Source of the DNA: Flavobacteriaceae bacterium
Lineage (GTDB): Bacteria > Bacteroidota > Bacteroidia > Flavobacteriales > Flavobacteriaceae
NCBI GenBank assembly: GCA_947491985.1
Contig: CANLLR010000002.1
Coordinates: 62,001-126,000 of the forward strand
Length of the DNA stretch: 64,000 nt
Direction of reading: 5' to 3'
Shown here one piece after another: positions 63,446 through 64,000 of the stretch (positions are counted from its first letter, which is position 1; every line of letters starts with the position of its first letter). A program made the translations under genes and the position numbers. The notes beneath the pieces are model-generated. The model did not search any database and was not told the origin of the DNA. It saw only the letters and a list, made by a program, of their open reading frames with translations.

Positions 63446-64000
63446 ATGGAAAATTTTAATATGTCGAAACACCCTACTTTTTATGTCCTAGGTTTAAGTT
63501 ATAAAAAAGCAGACGCAGCAATACGAGGTAAGTTTAGTTTAGACGCTACAGCAAAAGCAACGTTGCTGATACAAGCCGAAGCCGAAGGAATAGAATCTTT
63601 GATTGTTACCTCTACCTGTAATAGGACTGAGATTTACGGTTTTGCACAACATCCCTATCAATTAATCAAATTACTTTGTGAGAACAGTAAAGGTAGCGTT
63701 GAAGAATTTCAAGAAGTAGCTTATATCTATAAAAATCAAGAAGCCATCAACCACATGTTTCGCGTGGGAACGGGTTTAGACAGTCAGATTTTGGGTGATT
63801 TTGAAATCATTAGCCAAATAAAAATAGCGTTTAACGAAAGCAAATCGAACGGATTGGTCAATTCCTTTATGGAGCGATTGGTCAATTCGGTTATTCAAGC
63901 GAGTAAAAAAATCAAAACCGAAACCGATATTTCTTCAGGAGCCACTTCGGTTTCTTTTGCATCCGTACAATACATCATTCGTAATGTTCAAGACATTTCG
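63446..64000 (+). CDS. hemA: Glutamyl-tRNA reductase (3' part outside window)
   Basis: First committed step of haem synthesis by the C5 path: reduces glutamyl-tRNA to glutamate-1-semialdehyde. The frame is open to the last base; 185 codons are seen. FYVLGLSYKKADAAIRGKFSL, the catalytic Cys in VTSTCNRTEIYGF, GTGLDSQILGDFEIISQIK and SSGATSVSFASVQY are the family blocks. A second ATG five codons in (MSKHPTF) is a possible start. It is divergent from the AraC gene; hemH and hemJ lie behind that gene. Confidence 0.95.
   Translation, partial: MENFNMSKHPTFYVLGLSYKKADAAIRGKFSLDATAKATLLIQAEAEGIESLIVTSTCNRTEIYGFAQHPYQLIKLLCENSKGSVEEFQEVAYIYKNQEAINHMFRVGTGLDSQILGDFEIISQIKIAFNESKSNGLVNSFMERLVNSVIQASKKIKTETDISSGATSVSFASVQYIIRNVQDIS

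Overview
The window is from a low-GC Bacteroidota chromosome, almost certainly family Flavobacteriaceae and probably Flavobacterium or a close relative. The evidence is as follows: promoters follow the Bacteroidota -33 TTG / -7 TAnnTTTG pattern instead of E. coli boxes; starts are A-rich without Shine-Dalgarno sequences; two secreted proteins carry type IX secretion (T9SS) sorting domains; the gliding/T9SS lipoprotein SprE (PorW) is present; and many proteins belong to families I know mainly from Flavobacteriia (DUF6341, DUF6427, DUF4254, DUF5687, DUF4292). No tRNA, rRNA, CRISPR array, transposase or integrase was found.

Layout. (1) 1-18951 is a surface-polysaccharide locus. It has dTDP-L-rhamnose genes (rmlA cut by the window edge, rmlC, rmlD), a lipoprotein, a methyltransferase, Wzx flippase, two Wzy/WaaL-type membrane proteins, four glycosyltransferase-type genes, Gmd plus an Rmd-like reductase (GDP-D-rhamnose), a UDP-xylose synthase-like enzyme and the initiating sugar transferase, all on the plus strand. 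A 2OG-Fe(II) oxygenase and a three-gene arm (CapK-like ligase, WecB, glycosyltransferase) lie on the minus strand. (2) 19008-28878 is mixed housekeeping: a secreted T9SS beta-propeller, purD, DUF6341/DUF6427 membrane proteins, upp, DUF4254 with a GT9 glycosyltransferase, a PaaE-like ferredoxin reductase and an ABC exporter pair. (3) 29256-38250 holds sprE, bactofilin and an ATP synthase operon (atpZ/I-like, a membrane protein, atpB-E-F-H-A-G). atpD and atpC are absent, as is usual in this phylum. (4) 38315-45948 is an envelope operon: flippase, dut, nucleotidyltransferase, TPR protein, DUF4292 lipoprotein, EnvC-like activator and a second T9SS protein.

(5) 45960-51114 has a thioesterase, an HU-SPOR membrane protein divergent from dprA, two adjacent broken lipoprotein genes that I reconstructed from the sequence (one frameshift, one in-frame stop), and trpS. 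(6) 51238-57560 carries two PlsC acyltransferases, an ECF sigma factor with a downstream protein joining an anti-sigma-like end to an outer-membrane barrel, a lipoprotein, recA and an acyl-ACP desaturase. (7) 57625-64000 carries an HD hydrolase, enoyl-CoA hydratase, a histidine kinase, HemJ, HemH, an AraC regulator and the 5' part of hemA, i.e. a haem-synthesis corner.

I did not find a clearly new multi-gene defence or mobile system. The points most worth a second look are the two decayed lipoprotein genes, the sigma/barrel pair, the HU-SPOR protein, an inverted repeat around the ATP synthase promoter, several palindromes and direct repeats at promoters, and period-7 repeats at gene edges, including an exact four-copy heptamer inside rmlD.
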